Source: Tetrahymena elliotti 4EA
Taxonomy: Eukaryota > Ciliophora > Oligohymenophorea > Hymenostomatida > Tetrahymenidae
Length of the DNA: 64,000 nucleotides
Direction of reading: 5' to 3'
NCBI GenBank assembly: GCA_000231825.2
Contig: JH720306.1
Location: 291,784 to 355,783, forward strand
The translations under genes were made by a program, and so were the position numbers. The notes under the pieces were generated by a model. The model was not told where the DNA came from, searched no databases, and saw only the letters and a program-made list of their open reading frames with translations. This document shows, piece after piece, positions 50,401 to 62,250 of the stretch. Position 1 is the stretch's first letter; each line of letters starts with the position of its first letter.

Positions 50401-51095
50401 AACATTCTGCTATTTAGTTGTTTTTGGTTTCTTTATTAACTTTGTCCCTTATATTTTCAATATCACTAGAATCTGTGAAATGTTAAAATCCTTCATTCAT
50501 TTTGTTGGATATTAATCTTAATACATTCATTTGCTTTTGATTTATGCTTTCTGTAGAATTGATGATCTTTCTTGGGGTACTAAGGGTTCTGGTAAAAATT
50601 AATTTCAATTTATCTTATAAACTTTAATTTAATTTATTAATCATTTAAAAAAAAGATGTTTCAAATTCATAAAAGGATGTTAGTAAAAAAATTAAATTTA
50701 GCTTCGTTACTAAATGGTTCCTTACCAATGTTATTATTGGATTCGTTTTTGGTACATTCTTGACTAGCTCAGTCCTTGATTAAGAAGAAGAATACTAGTA
50801 TGTTAAGCCATTCATTTTAATTGGCATATCTGTTGTTTTTGTAAGCTAATTAGCAGTTAGAGTTATTGGAGCTGTTTTCTATGAGTTAAAATTCTTATTT
50901 TTCATGATAAAGATGAATAATAAGAAAAAATTAATTAAAAAAGAGAGGGAATAAGAAAGTGATTTAAATTAAAAAATTATTGAGAAAGAACACAGATTCT
51001 TTTATGGAGATTAACCTAAAATTGAAAAACAATCAGAATACATATAATACTAATCCAACAATATATTAACTCAGGATTTAACTTCTTAATCTTGA
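47421..51095 (+). CDS. Chitin synthase (tandem copy 2)
   Basis: Thirteen exons in phase: 47421-47508, 47547-47879, 47939-48092, 48279-48569, 48626-48695, 48753-49014, 49066-49161, 49226-49543, 49606-49643, 49776-49871, 49937-50180, 50250-50591, 50656-51095 (923 residues). Motifs match copy 1: CVTMYNEPRKELGE, VVVYDGIDRM, QNGGKLSSHLWFFCGF, LLDCGLVPDH, GGVCGFMGIKFQD, LPGAFSGYRWEALKRD, LAEDRILCLKIYSKRG and QRRRWINGSTF. The Gln of QRRRW is spelled TAA (49537-49539). C-terminal helices begin at SLSVFFTIVFIML. Intron positions agree with copy 1 except that 48093-48278 and 48696-48752 are extra here. The N-terminal cytosolic part is longer by about 50 residues. Open frames at 49066 and 49940 are single exons of this gene, not separate genes. 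Confidence 0.92.
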
Positions 51096-52114
51096 TAAAA
51101 AAATTGATTTTTAACAAAAATATAATTAAAATTTGCAAAATTATTAAACTTCTTTCTTACTTTTTGTTTTACATATTTGGTTAATAATAAATAATTTTCT
51201 CAAAATACTTTCTAACTACTTTTAAAATTAACTTTATAAATCTCAAAAGAATAAATCAAACAAATAAATGTACTCTATTATTTTGGTTTGATGATGGGGA
51301 TAGCATTAAATTTATTTTTTGTTTAATTTTTCTTTAACAAATTTTAATTAATAGCTTTCATAAAAATTTTGAATGCCATTTTATTTAAATAATAAAAATT
51401 ATCCAAAAATGTCAATAAATTTAAGCATTATTGATTGCTTCATTTATAATAATTTGCGATTTGCAATATCTTGAAAGCTATCAAATCTCATAAAGTATCA
51501 AAATAAGCTTAAACTTACATTTTTTAAATCCTCAATAATTAAGACCAACCTTCTTCTTAAAAAATTAATCAAACAAATAGCCTGATAATGAAAGTAGTAT
51601 GAAATTAATTTATTTTTTGTTTATTTTTCTCTAATTGATTTTAACGAATAGCTATTTTAAATATTTTAAAAACTATTTTATTTAAATAATAACTGTTATC
51701 CAAAATTACAATAAATTTATTCACTGCTGCTTTATTAATTATAAATTTGTGACTAGCACTGCACTATATTTAAAGGTATCAAAGCTAGTAAAGTATCAAA
51801 ATAAACTTAAACTGGTATTTTTACTCTGCAAAGTAAATCCTGAATTATTAACACCAATCTTCATTCACCCCATATTTTTTAAGCGAAGCTGCTGGTCTGT
51901 TTTATTCGATGAAGAATGTTTTCAATATTTTTTTCTTTTACTTTAAATTGATTTTTTTTTGAATGAATTCCTTAGCTGATGAATTAAACATAAAAAAAAT
52001 AAATTTTAAAATTCAATTGTTTAAATAAATTATCACATATTTTAAAGATTTTTTTTAACTAAATAAAAATAAACTCTATGATTTTTAGACATTGAAATAA
52101 ATATATTTTAATTT
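51096..52114. other. Spacer dominated by a tandem direct repeat
   Basis: No gene. See the repeat at 51297-51870. The 65-codon frame at 51749 falls inside repeat copy 2 and is not conserved in copy 1. Confidence 0.6.
51297..51870. repeat. Two diverged direct repeats with a period of about 297 bp
   Basis: Copy 1 starts near 51297 and copy 2 near 51595. Landmarks are shared in order: AATTTATTTTTTGTTTA(A)TTTTTCT; ATTTTAAnnAATAGCT; ATTTTATTTAAATAATAA; TATCCAAAAnTnnCAATAAATTTA; TAAAGTATCAAAATAA(G/A)CTTAAACT; and CCTnAATnATTAAnACCAAnCTTC. Divergence is about one quarter with small indels. Confidence 0.75.
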
Positions 52115-55108
52115 TCAATTATTCTTTTTTTCAATCATTCTAACTAATTTTTCTGGTACAAATACTATTAGCCACTTAAGATTATCTTTAAGAGTATACC
52201 TATTATAACTGTCATCTCCATAAAGTAATACAATTTAACGATATTCATCTATATGATGAACTGTTATTATACTCATTAAGAAGAACGAGAAAATAAAGAA
52301 CACAAATAAGAAGAATACCAAAGCAGTTGCTTCATATTCTATTTATGTATAATCGTAACATCCAATCATCATCAAAATTAAGCTAAAGAATGCCTTGATA
52401 AATGTATTGGCAGAAGAAATCTCTAATATTAATAATAATTTAATCTGTTTTGGTTTGTTAATATTTTAATTAAATATATTTTTACCTTGTCCCCACATAT
52501 TTAAGTAAATCAAAGCAAAACTACATAAAAGTCCAATAATGAAAACAATAGCTATATATAAAGAGAATAAACCATGATTAATAGACTACATAATCTTTCT
52601 AAAAGAATTGAAAAATTCTAGGAAAAATACTAATCTGAGCAAGCAACTACCACATGATATGCTCTAATACCTATTTTAATACATTCAAAAATAAATAATA
52701 TTCCAATAATTTGAATTTCTTGCTTCTAAAAAAGTCTTTTTTTGATGAGAAAATTTAAGAAAAATGATCAAAAAAAGCAAATGAAATTAAATAAAATTAT
52801 AAGCTGAGAAATTAAATTGTTTTAATTTTTATTTAAAATTCTCTTCATTCAAATTTTTTAATTTTAGAGGAGAGGATTAAAGAGAAAAATAATTTTTAAG
52901 GAGTTCTTAAATTTTGAATAAATAGTAAATTAAATTACATGACCATGGTTTAATAATTTTATGTTTTTTAACCAATGTCAATAAATTATTTCATAGTTAG
53001 AGTTTATCCTAAGCTAAATGATTCAAGAGAGCACTCTTAAGAAACTGATAGATAGATGAATACTTAAATAACCAAATTTAAGATTCCTATAAGAGAGAAG
53101 ACATAAGTAAAGCCATATTAAGTAAATTAGTATAAATAAAATAACGTAAATAATATGTTCATATATAATTTAGGATCAAGTGAGCAAGTTAATTAAGTTT
53201 CTAACGATTTGTATATTTTTGATGTATATGATGAGAAAAATCCAAATACTGTATTTTCACATATAAGTTCTAGGAATATTACTGTACCATCTTCTTCGTT
53301 CATCAGTGAGAATTGTATAAATATAGCTCTTATACTAGGATCATTGAGTACACCATTCTTAAATAATTAGAGCATACTTACAGTGTAGCTATTGTATTCT
53401 TAAGTTTGAGGGATATCATAAATATACCCACTACTATCATAAGTATCAAACTTACCTTCTATGCTTCTTAAAGTACCAGATTAATGAGTATTTTAATAAA
53501 TTTCATATTCATACTTACCATGGTTAATAGGGTTTTTTTCTTTTGTCTATTCATTATAACTAGTATAATAGCATTAAATATCTTGAATGTCTACTCTACA
53601 GTTGGTTTTTCGAGTTCTTACTTGTCTCATTCTAATGGCACCTAAAATATTTGATTTTTTTTTTATTTGCTTGTGTTTGTAGAAGAATAGAAATTTACCT
53701 AAAATTGAGAAATTCTATCTTATGAAAGAATCGCTTTTAAAAAGCTGTTCACTGAATTCAGATTCAACTAAAAAATTAGTTAATTATTCAAAGGAACTAA
53801 TATTGACGAAAGATGTATCTTGAGCATCTATATCCATATAATAAACTAATTTTGAAGTATTAACAAAACTGACTCTTAAATTTTCATTTGACAACATAGA
53901 AACAAGTGTGAGAGAATAGAGTATAACAACTAAAACAAGAGCAATACAAGAATAATCATCGATTTGCAGACCTATCTTAACCTAATCTAAATTAGTCTTT
54001 TCAACTATATCTGAATCTTTAAATGCAAAATAAGATCTCAGAGATGGCAGGTTTTAAAAAAATTTATCAAATGCTTTCATAATATCGTTTTTTTTATTTT
54101 TTTATTGTTCTTATTATTCTTTGTCTTTATCTTTGTTCTTCTTTTTTCCACCATCTGCATTTTCTCCACTTGCTTCTTTACTTTCATTTTTTTGATCACT
54201 CTCTATCATTTTTTTATCTTAGGATTTAACCTTTCTAAGTATAAAAGTAGATAACTTCTGTTCAGTTAATTTTTAAAGAATTGCATCTACTTCTTGTTCT
54301 TCATTGGTGATAGGATTCACTAATTCAATTTTATAATCACTTAAATAGAAATTATTCAAAAATATTTACTGTCCAAATCAACAAGCTCATGTGGTTCAAG
54401 TAAGTTCCAAAATTTCATAGCTACATCCTTAAGTTCTTTTACCTTCGTTTTCTTAACGATTTTGAAAGTGTTATAACAGATCTATTTTGTTTTTTATAAA
54501 TTTTTATTTAACAAAATAAAATATTTTAAATTAAATTACTCTTTCTTCATCAGCATCTTTCCTCATTGATTATTTGTCTTTTATATATTTTATACAAACA
54601 GCATTCACATTAGATTTTTAATATTCAGGAAGATCTGAATTTTGTTAACTTTCTCCAGACATTAATTTACTTTATTCTTTAATTTCCTTCTTTATTTAGT
54701 TATCTAACTCTGTCAAATATTATTCTAAATTAAATTCTATTTTATCTTCAAGTTTTAATTGAAATTCCTTCTCATCCTCATCTTCCTAATTTAAACAAAC
54801 AAATTTCAATTATTAAATATGCTTCAATAGCTTAAAAATCTGTTTACAGCTTTTTCATTAGCTATGTTAGCCAAAGGCAATTAGTTGAGTATATTCTTTT
54901 CTTTTCTGAGTACAATACGATCATAAAATTTTTATATATCCTCATTTTCCCTTACTAAATTATCTTTCTTTTCCTATAATCTCTTAGTCCTTTACGCTTT
55001 ATCATCAATCTTCTTTTTAATGTCATCAAGCTTAAGAAGCAAAGAATTTTTTTAATCTACTAATCTTTTTATATTTTTTTCTTCATCATTCTTTATCTTG
55101 CTAGCCAT
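52115..55108 (-). CDS. Polycystin-2-like cation channel (apparent one-base frameshift)
   Basis: Exons on the minus strand: 55108-54848, 54785-54540, 54481-53699, 53641-52939, 52670-52486, 52422-52115 (about 828 residues). A charged coiled-coil N-terminus is followed by helix S1 (CIALVLVVILYSLTLVSML). The extracellular polycystin domain starts at the family motif GAIRMRQVRTRKTNC. Then come S2-S4 segments, the S4-S5/S5 block LRLVFFLEFFNSFRKIM and LYIAIVFIIGLLCSFALIY, the pore region ISSANTFIKAFFSLILMMIG with the selectivity-filter stretch MIGCYDY, and S6 (FFLFVFFIFSFFLMSII). PKD2 channels act in ciliary or mechanosensory membranes. Exon 3 is one base short of keeping frame; the break maps to a run of five A (+ strand 54358-54362). 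Either a base is missing there or an extra 74-bp intron is used. Confidence 0.85.
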
Positions 55109-56122
55109 TTTTCAATAATTTATAATCAAATTCTATTAAAATATCTTTTAACCAGCTCCTTTTTTAAAAATATTTCCTTATTTTTCTTTTAAATTTTTGA
55201 TAGTCGTTTTTCTAAAATCTAAATATTAAATTTGTCAAAAATTATAACCAAACAAAAAACCCAATAAATCTGAATAATGATTAATCAATCATAATAAAAA
55301 TTGATCAAAAACAATAATCTTGATTAAAATTAATATCATTTTAAAAATTAGAATTGTTTTTCTTTTACATCAATCATACATTTTTAATTAAATCTTATCC
55401 ACCAAAAACCTAAAAGTATATAAATTAGCTTCTTATCCATTTTTATTTTATATTTTTAGAAGAATAATTCTACGTAAGGATCAATGCTTTATTATTTATT
55501 TTTTTAAAAATCTTCTTAATTTTTAGACATTTTTTCTGCTATGTATATTCATAATAAGATAACAAAAACATTATTCTCTAGTATTATTGTTTTGATATTT
55601 ATTTTTTTAAAAATCTTTAAAATTTTTAGATAGATTTGCTATTATTTTAATTCATAATCAAATAATAAAAACATTGAAAAAATTAATAGAAGTAATTTTC
55701 AAAAAATGAATTAAATTTTGAATTCATTTTTGAGAAATGAGCTTGAATATTATATAAATGAAATAGAAATTGGATATAATAACTAAAAAAGCCTCTCTCC
55801 AAAAATTGATGAATAGATATACCATGTAAAGATTATAAAGATATTGATTATGATTTATAATTATATTAAATTTTCAAATTTTGGTTGATTGATTGAGTTG
55901 TAAAAATAGTAAATGGCTGATATTATTATAAAATTTAAATCTTTTCAGATTTATAATTTTTAATAGATTCTTTGTATCAATTTTAATAAAAAATATCAAA
56001 TTTTCAAATATTAGATTCTTTTTTGAAAGGATTAGTGGAAATAATTTAAATTATTGATAAAAATCTAATATTTTATTAAAATCCAACAATTCGTTAATCA
56101 AAAAAATAATAAATAAAACAAA
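55109..56122. other. AT-rich divergent spacer
   Basis: About 1 kb between the minus-strand channel gene and the plus-strand unknown, so it must hold both promoters. No motif recognised. Confidence 0.5.
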
Positions 56123-57670
56123 ATGACAACTAAAGTTTAAAAAAAGACTTTCAACAATAATCACAACCATCACAAAATCTTCAATGATGGTGAGGATTTG
56201 GAAGAAGTTGAATAATAGTAGCTTACTGAAAAGTTTAACATTTTAGAGATTGAGCATTAACAAAAGAGAGAAGAAAAAAAAGTTAACCCCACATACAAAT
56301 CTTAAATATTTTCTTCAGATTATGATGAAATCCCTCAATTTAGAAAGCTTTAAGGTTAGCAATAAATGAAAGATTAGACATCAGAATAGCTATTTGGTTT
56401 GCATGGAGATATGATTTAACGCTAAAAAAAAAGCAACAAATCAATCACAGAAGAACAAAATGCTAAAAAAGTAGATGAGTAATAGTAATAGAATTCTGCT
56501 AAAAAATAAACTAAAGAAAAACAAATGGTATTCAATGCAATGTGGTGGGATAACTCATCAAAACCAAATAATGATCTTAACCAATATAAACCAGATTTTG
56601 CTAAGTAAAGAAAATTTTAAGATTATTCTAGCAACAACATTTTCCAAACAGAATCTTCAGTTTAAGGAGATAACTTAGTTTAATAAAACAAAGAGAGAAT
56701 TTAAACAGAAAATAATTAAAGTAAGCAATAAAAGTTTAACATTATTAGCAATATGAATGAAGATAAATCAAATCAAGTATCAACTATGAAATTATTGGCT
56801 GATCAAAAATAAAATTTACAACAGTAAATTTAGAATGACATCGATGCTCGTAAAGCCAACCGTAACTTTTCAAATTTATTTGGAAGATGCTAAACTGCTC
56901 AAACAAATTAGAATGCTAATAACGATAATAATAATGACATTTCTAAAAATCAAAGTGTTGTTAATAATAAATCTGAGCTTTTCTTACCTACTAATGCAAA
57001 CATAGATTAATTTGATAGCAGAAAACATAATCCTAAGACTGATAAAGAAAATAAAGACATCAATGCCTGCTAACGTTACTTCAAAAATCTTTAATCTGTG
57101 CTCGATACTCATACTTTCTAGGCAGAATACAAGAGAGGAGTTCTCATTAATAAAGATAAGCCAGCCCACTATGAAGAAGGAAATATTATGGATAATTTTA
57201 GTGAAATTAGAAGCGAATTATAAAGTGAAAATAACTTTAAGCCTCCTAAACAAAGCTTTATCCATGTTGGAGAAATGGAAAAAATTTAATAATTAGAATT
57301 TAAAAACATGAAAACTCATTTTGACTCAGAAAATTTCAAAAGATTCTGTGTATAAAAAGGTTACAGAGTTCTAGTGCTTACTGCTAGCTCAAATGGAAGA
57401 GGAAGCATATTCCTCAGATTAAATCGCAAAAACCCAGATCCTGTTGATTCAATTGTCTCAAATCTAAAGATTCATGGAGTCAATATAGCTCTTTAAAAAG
57501 AAATTACGGGCAAAGAATTCAATTAAAGAAATTTTGAAGCTCCAGCTCTTATTAAGAAACAAAAACAAATTCCTCGCCCATAAACTGGAAAAAAGTAATT
57601 TAGTGGGAAAACCTCAAATGTTCAATCTCATAATATTTTCAAAGAAGAGAAGAAGGCAAAAGAAGTTTGA
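56123..57670 (+). CDS. Gln/Asn/Lys-rich protein of unknown function, 515 residues
   Basis: Single exon ATG-TGA with many TAA/TAG Gln codons and no interruption. The N-terminal half is low-complexity and polar (Gln, Asn, Lys, Glu, Ser), with short more conserved-looking islands (FNAMWWDNSSKPNNDLNQYK at about 135-155). The C-terminal part, from about residue 390 (MKTHFDSENFKRFCVQKGYR, then VLVLTASSNGRGSIFLRLN), looks like a small folded domain with alternating hydrophobic residues. A basic tail follows (KKQKQIPRPQTGKKQ). No signal peptide or membrane helix. No family recognised. The several other-frame open stretches inside it are shadows. Confidence 0.8.
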
Positions 57671-58784
57671 ATTAAATTGCATTGATTCTAAATATTTGAT
57701 TGATTGAATAAATGAATGAATGAATAATTTCTACTGAATTCAGAAAAATAAAACAAAACCGACTTAAATATTTATTTTAAAAATTAAAAATTAAATAAAT
57801 TAAAATTAATAATTTTGTATAAATTAAATTTATTATTCTTGTGTAGAATGGCGTTATTTTATCATTAATTGATTTTACTTTCTTAATATTTTTTTAAAAT
57901 TATTTTTGTTGAGCTAAAAATGAAATAAATTTTCTTTCAAAAAAAAGTCAAAAATAATTTATTTAATTTTTGTGAAACTTTCAAAGATTTAATCTTATTA
58001 TGAAATCACCTTGAAGAAAAAGAATAGAATTTTATAAATTTAAAGAACAATTAAATTTTAAAAAATTGAAAAATAAGTCAAATATTTAATGTTAATAATA
58101 GAGAAAGTGTAAAACTAAAAGGAGTAAAAAGCTTTCTTACATAAATTGCTTGTAATTTGATAAAAAGGAAAAAGTCTTTGAGGGTAAAAACAAGAAAAAG
58201 AAATGAATAGAAAGATGGATATAAATATACATACATACAAACAGATATTTATCAATCAATTTAGATATAAAAAAACAAATAGAATATGCAATAAAAAGTT
58301 ATATGAATGCCCATTCATTTTGAATGAAAATAAGCTCAAAGATATTAATAAAAATATACTTTTTTTTCTATTTATTTATTTGGAAAAATTCATGAAGATA
58401 CAAAAATTGGAAAGACATTTCATATATTTTTTCATTCAAAAATGAATAAAATAAACAGAGTTACTTACTAGCTATCAGATATAGCTGCTATAAGGAGAGT
58501 GAGTGAATGAATCAAATTATATAAGTAATGAATGAATGATAATGATAAATGAAAAGAAAGAAAAGGAGATTGATTGATACTTGCCCTTGCTTGCTTTTTT
58601 GATTGTTTGCTTGTTAATTAGTTTATGAATGATAAAAACTCATTATGAATGAAGAGATGAAAACAAGAGCAAACAAATTAAAATAAAAAATTCAAAGATT
58701 AAAGATAAAATTAAGAAGAAAAGAAAATTAGACTAAAAAAAATTAAAAGAAAAAAAAATATTTAGTAAGAAAAGTAAATTAAAA
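57671..58784. other. Spacer and 5' flank of the ribosomal-protein gene
   Basis: About 1.1 kb. TGAATGAATGA-type tracts occur near 57707-57725 and 58501-58540. The 80-codon frame at 58203-58445 is Lys/Ile/Phe-rich and unlike the codon use of the adjacent ribosomal gene, so I do not call it. Confidence 0.5.
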
Positions 58785-59237
58785 ATGAACAAGGAAAACA
58801 AGACTCAAGCTGTTAACAAGGCCAAGAACACCGCTAAGGTTGCCAAGAAGGGATCTACCATCACCAAGCACAAGACCTACACTGGTGTTAGATTCTTCAT
58901 CCCCAAAACCTTATAATTAGCTAAGGCCCCCAAGTACTCCAGAACCGTCAGAGCTCACCTTAAGGTTTCTGGTCACTTAGATAACCACTCCGTCGTCAAG
59001 ACCCCCTTGACCACTGAAAAGGCCATGAAAAAGATGGAAGACGAAAACACTATGGTTTTCTACGTCCACAACAGATCTACCAAGCCTTAAATTAAGTCTG
59101 CTTTCGAAAAGCTCTACAACGTTAAGGTTAGATCCGTCAACACCCTTAACACTATTACTGGTAACAAGAAGGCCTACATCAGATTAGCTGCTGACTCTGA
59201 CTCTCTTACTCTTGCCAACAAGATCGGTCTCATCTGA
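58785..59237 (+). CDS. RPL23A: 60S ribosomal protein uL23 (L23a)
   Basis: Single exon of 150 residues. The basic Lys/Ala-rich N-terminal extension typical of eukaryotic L23a precedes the conserved core: TYTGVRFFIPKTLQLAKAPK, KTPLTTEKAMKKMEDENTMV, FYVHNRSTKPQIKSAFEKLY, NVKVRSVNTLNTITGNKKAY. Only the end is slightly variable (LANKIGLI). uL23 sits at the exit tunnel of the large subunit and binds nascent-chain factors. Codon use is strikingly different from the rest of the window (AAG, GCC, ACC, GTC, TCC preferred), as in highly expressed ciliate genes. Two Gln are TAA, which confirms the code in a universally conserved protein. An A-rich leader directly precedes the ATG. Confidence 0.97.
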
Positions 59238-62200
59238 TCAATTTTGCTTTTCAAAAATATCATACATATACTTATATAGCTAAGAATCTAGCATTTTAGT
59301 TTAAATATCTTAATTGTAAAGGAGATGCATACAGCAACCAGCAGCATGAGAAGTAGTATTTTGCTTATCTGATTTGAAAGATGACAGAAGTAAGGAAGTA
59401 AATAAGTTCAAAATTAGCTCAATCGCTATTACTTCGACGACTTCTGGAACGAAATCTACTTTTGTAAATATTTAAATAGCACATAAAGCTTAAAATATTG
59501 AACATCAAGAATTAGAATTTCAATAAATAAATAAATTAGTAATCCATCCATCCATGCATTAGATTAGCAAATTTATCTCCTTGAAAAAAGATGTTAGTTA
59601 AAGATTAAATGTTATATAAATATATCCATTAAATGTAAAGTACGTGTCTTATCATATTTACTATTTAAAACATTATTTCTTCGAAATATATAATTTATTT
59701 CTTGTGCAATCAAACCATAATTCATTCAAAATAATATCACATTTTCTGATAAAAAATATCTTATTTTGCATGTGTTTAAACTTACTAAAACTCACATATA
59801 TTTACTATTTCTTATTTTCTACTTAATCACAGTGGAATCTACTTGAAATTTGTCCTGTTTTAAATTATGAAATGTTAAAACTCAACATCACAAAACCTTA
59901 AAATCAACATGATAAAACTTCTTTTTAATTTTATAAATTCATTTTATCATTCTATTTTGGTTTTATGCTTTGCAAAAAGAATAACATTCACAAATAATTG
60001 AATTAATTTTATTAATAATTAAAAAATAATTTGATCCAATCTACTCAGAAATCAAATTAAAAATATCATAAATCCCTTCAAAAATATCAAAATATTAATT
60101 TAATTTTATATTATGTTAGTAAAATTCTTTTTCAATTATTTTATAGAGAGAGCTTAATGTGAATTTTATGAAAGGTTAAAAATCTATTTTTAAATTTAAA
60201 ACATTTACATTTATCAAATATTACCAAAATTGTGATAGAATTTGATATATTTTTTAATTAATTTAATGGAACTGTAAAATTAAATATCCAGAAAAATAAA
60301 ATTAAAGAAGAAGGGGGCTTTAGGACTAGTAGTGTCTTTCTTTTTAAAAGAGACATTCAACAAGCTGTTATAAGATGAAATGAAAGAACTGAAAAAATAA
60401 AATTAATAGCTTTAAGATCCTTTTTAGAAAATATTAAAAAATTATTCTAATTTTATATAGTAATGTCATGTTGTTCAACAATATTATATTTTTTGCTAAC
60501 TAATAAAGATAATTATGCTATGCAATAAACTTAGAAATGAGAACATTAAAAAAATCAAAATATAAAATATAAAAATTTCAACTTATTATGTAAAAGAATT
60601 TTAAATATTTTTAGGTTAAAGAATTTTAAAACACAAAATGTTATTCCTTAGACTCAGGAATAAAATATACAAGTAATGTCAGTTTTAGTAAAAAAAATAT
60701 TAAGATACCTATTTGATTTTGTTAAAAAGTGTTTTAGCCTAAATATTTTTAGTAAAATAATTCTAAATGATAATTAATACCATCAATGCAATTAACTAAG
60801 CAATTTAATTAAAAATTTTTAAAACCCTTTTTAAAAAATAACTAATTTGCTGTATTTTTTCATTTCGTTTATCTTGCTAAAGATCTAAATAAGTTTTTTT
60901 AAGATTAATCAAAATTTTAATTATTCTTTTCAAAAAATAATTACTAAATATTTTTAATTTCTACTTGTTTTTTAAAAAGAAATGCTAAAAAATAAAATAT
61001 TATCCAGTTAAAAAGGTAATTTATTTGGCATAGCAGCAAACCATTTTTAAAAATAATAAAATAACTACTCAATTTTTCATTTATTAATCTGAAATTAGTA
61101 AAGAATTAGAAAAGTTTTTTTTTAAAAAAATTGCAAAAATTATATATTAAATCTATCAACTTAGAATATAATAACTAAATATTTAAATAAGTATAACATT
61201 TTAACTTATTTTAACAATGAGAAATGCTGGTAAATAAATAATAAGCAATTATGGAAGTATTTTAACTCAAAGCATAACAAATGTTTTTAAAAATAAACTT
61301 ATTTTGCTTTATAAAACCTAAATTCATTAATCTGAAAACATTTTTTTAAAAATGATCTAAATTTAGAATAACAAAAAATAAATCAATTGTCTGATTATTA
61401 AATATTTTAAAAATATTAAAAATTTGACTTATTTCTTAATCAAAAACAAAGTATGATAAATAACTTAGCTATTAAATTAAAATGATTCTTTACATTCATT
61501 TTTCAAATTATAATAACATTAACTTAATTTTCCAAAAAATATCTTAATTTGTGAGTGAAGAAGAGAAGTTGTTTTTAAAAAAAGGTAATTACATTTCAAT
61601 AAATCATTTATTAATAAAATACTTTTAAAAATGTTAACTTGTTTTATTAGTGAGAAACGGAAAAATAGATATGATAACCAGCTAAAATTATTTATGCTTT
61701 ATAAAATTTCAAATAATTAACTTAACTTTTGCAAATCTAATTAAAATTTATAAAAGAATTTTAAACAATTTTTAATGGTAAAATTTAGATGCTAAAAAAT
61801 ATAATTTAAATGAATGAATTTAGTGATTACAAAAAATTTTAAGGTAGTAAAATATTTACTAAATTATCTGTTTACCAAGAATACTAGAGAAAAAAACGTT
61901 AAATCTAATCAATAAAAACAGAAATTTGATTACAAAAATAAGAGACTTTTATAAGAATCATAACAAAACATTAAGTTTATTTTTACGTTTAAACGAATTG
62001 CAAAAGAAATTTAAATATTTTTTGATAAATTGATAGAAAAAGTTAATTCAAAGGTAAAATTAATTTATTGACTGATAAGATGTAAAAGAAATTTTTTAAA
62101 AATGAATTTAAGCATTTTTAAAGAAGTTAATAAGTATATACAATGAGAATTGTTAACTATAAATTGAATTTATCAAAGATATTTCATTTTTTAATTGTTA

Positions 62201-62250
62201 TTTGTTTTTTTTTGTATTTTTGTAAAATTATTCAGAAGAGAAAGAAAGAT
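59238..62250. other. Long AT-rich spacer with degenerate tandem repeats
   Basis: About 3 kb between uL23 and the minus-strand right-edge gene. The first ~230 bp (to about 59470) are less AT-rich than the rest and include GCTATTACTTCGACGACTTC near 59427. This may be 3' UTR or a small RNA, but I cannot identify it. From about 60960 to 61760 similar blocks recur every 210-240 bp. No coding frame is supported. Confidence 0.5.
60960..61760. repeat. Degenerate tandem array, period about 220 bp
   Basis: Blocks resembling ACTTGTTTTnnAAAnnGAAATGCTnnnAAATA recur near 60963, 61205, 61425 and 61637. Each is followed at a similar distance by a TTCATTAATCTGAAA-like word (61078, 61322; weaker at 61711). 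Divergence is high and the boundaries are approximate. Confidence 0.4.

Noticed and set aside
52671..52740. Extra exon starting at the AG near 52726 in the channel gene
   Set aside because: It is out of phase with exon 4. The acceptor at 52671-52672 restores the polycystin S4-S5 sequence exactly.
58203..58445. 80-codon plus-strand frame upstream of uL23
   Set aside because: Low-complexity Lys/Ile/Phe composition, ends in a repeat-rich flank, no family and no codon bias like its neighbour.
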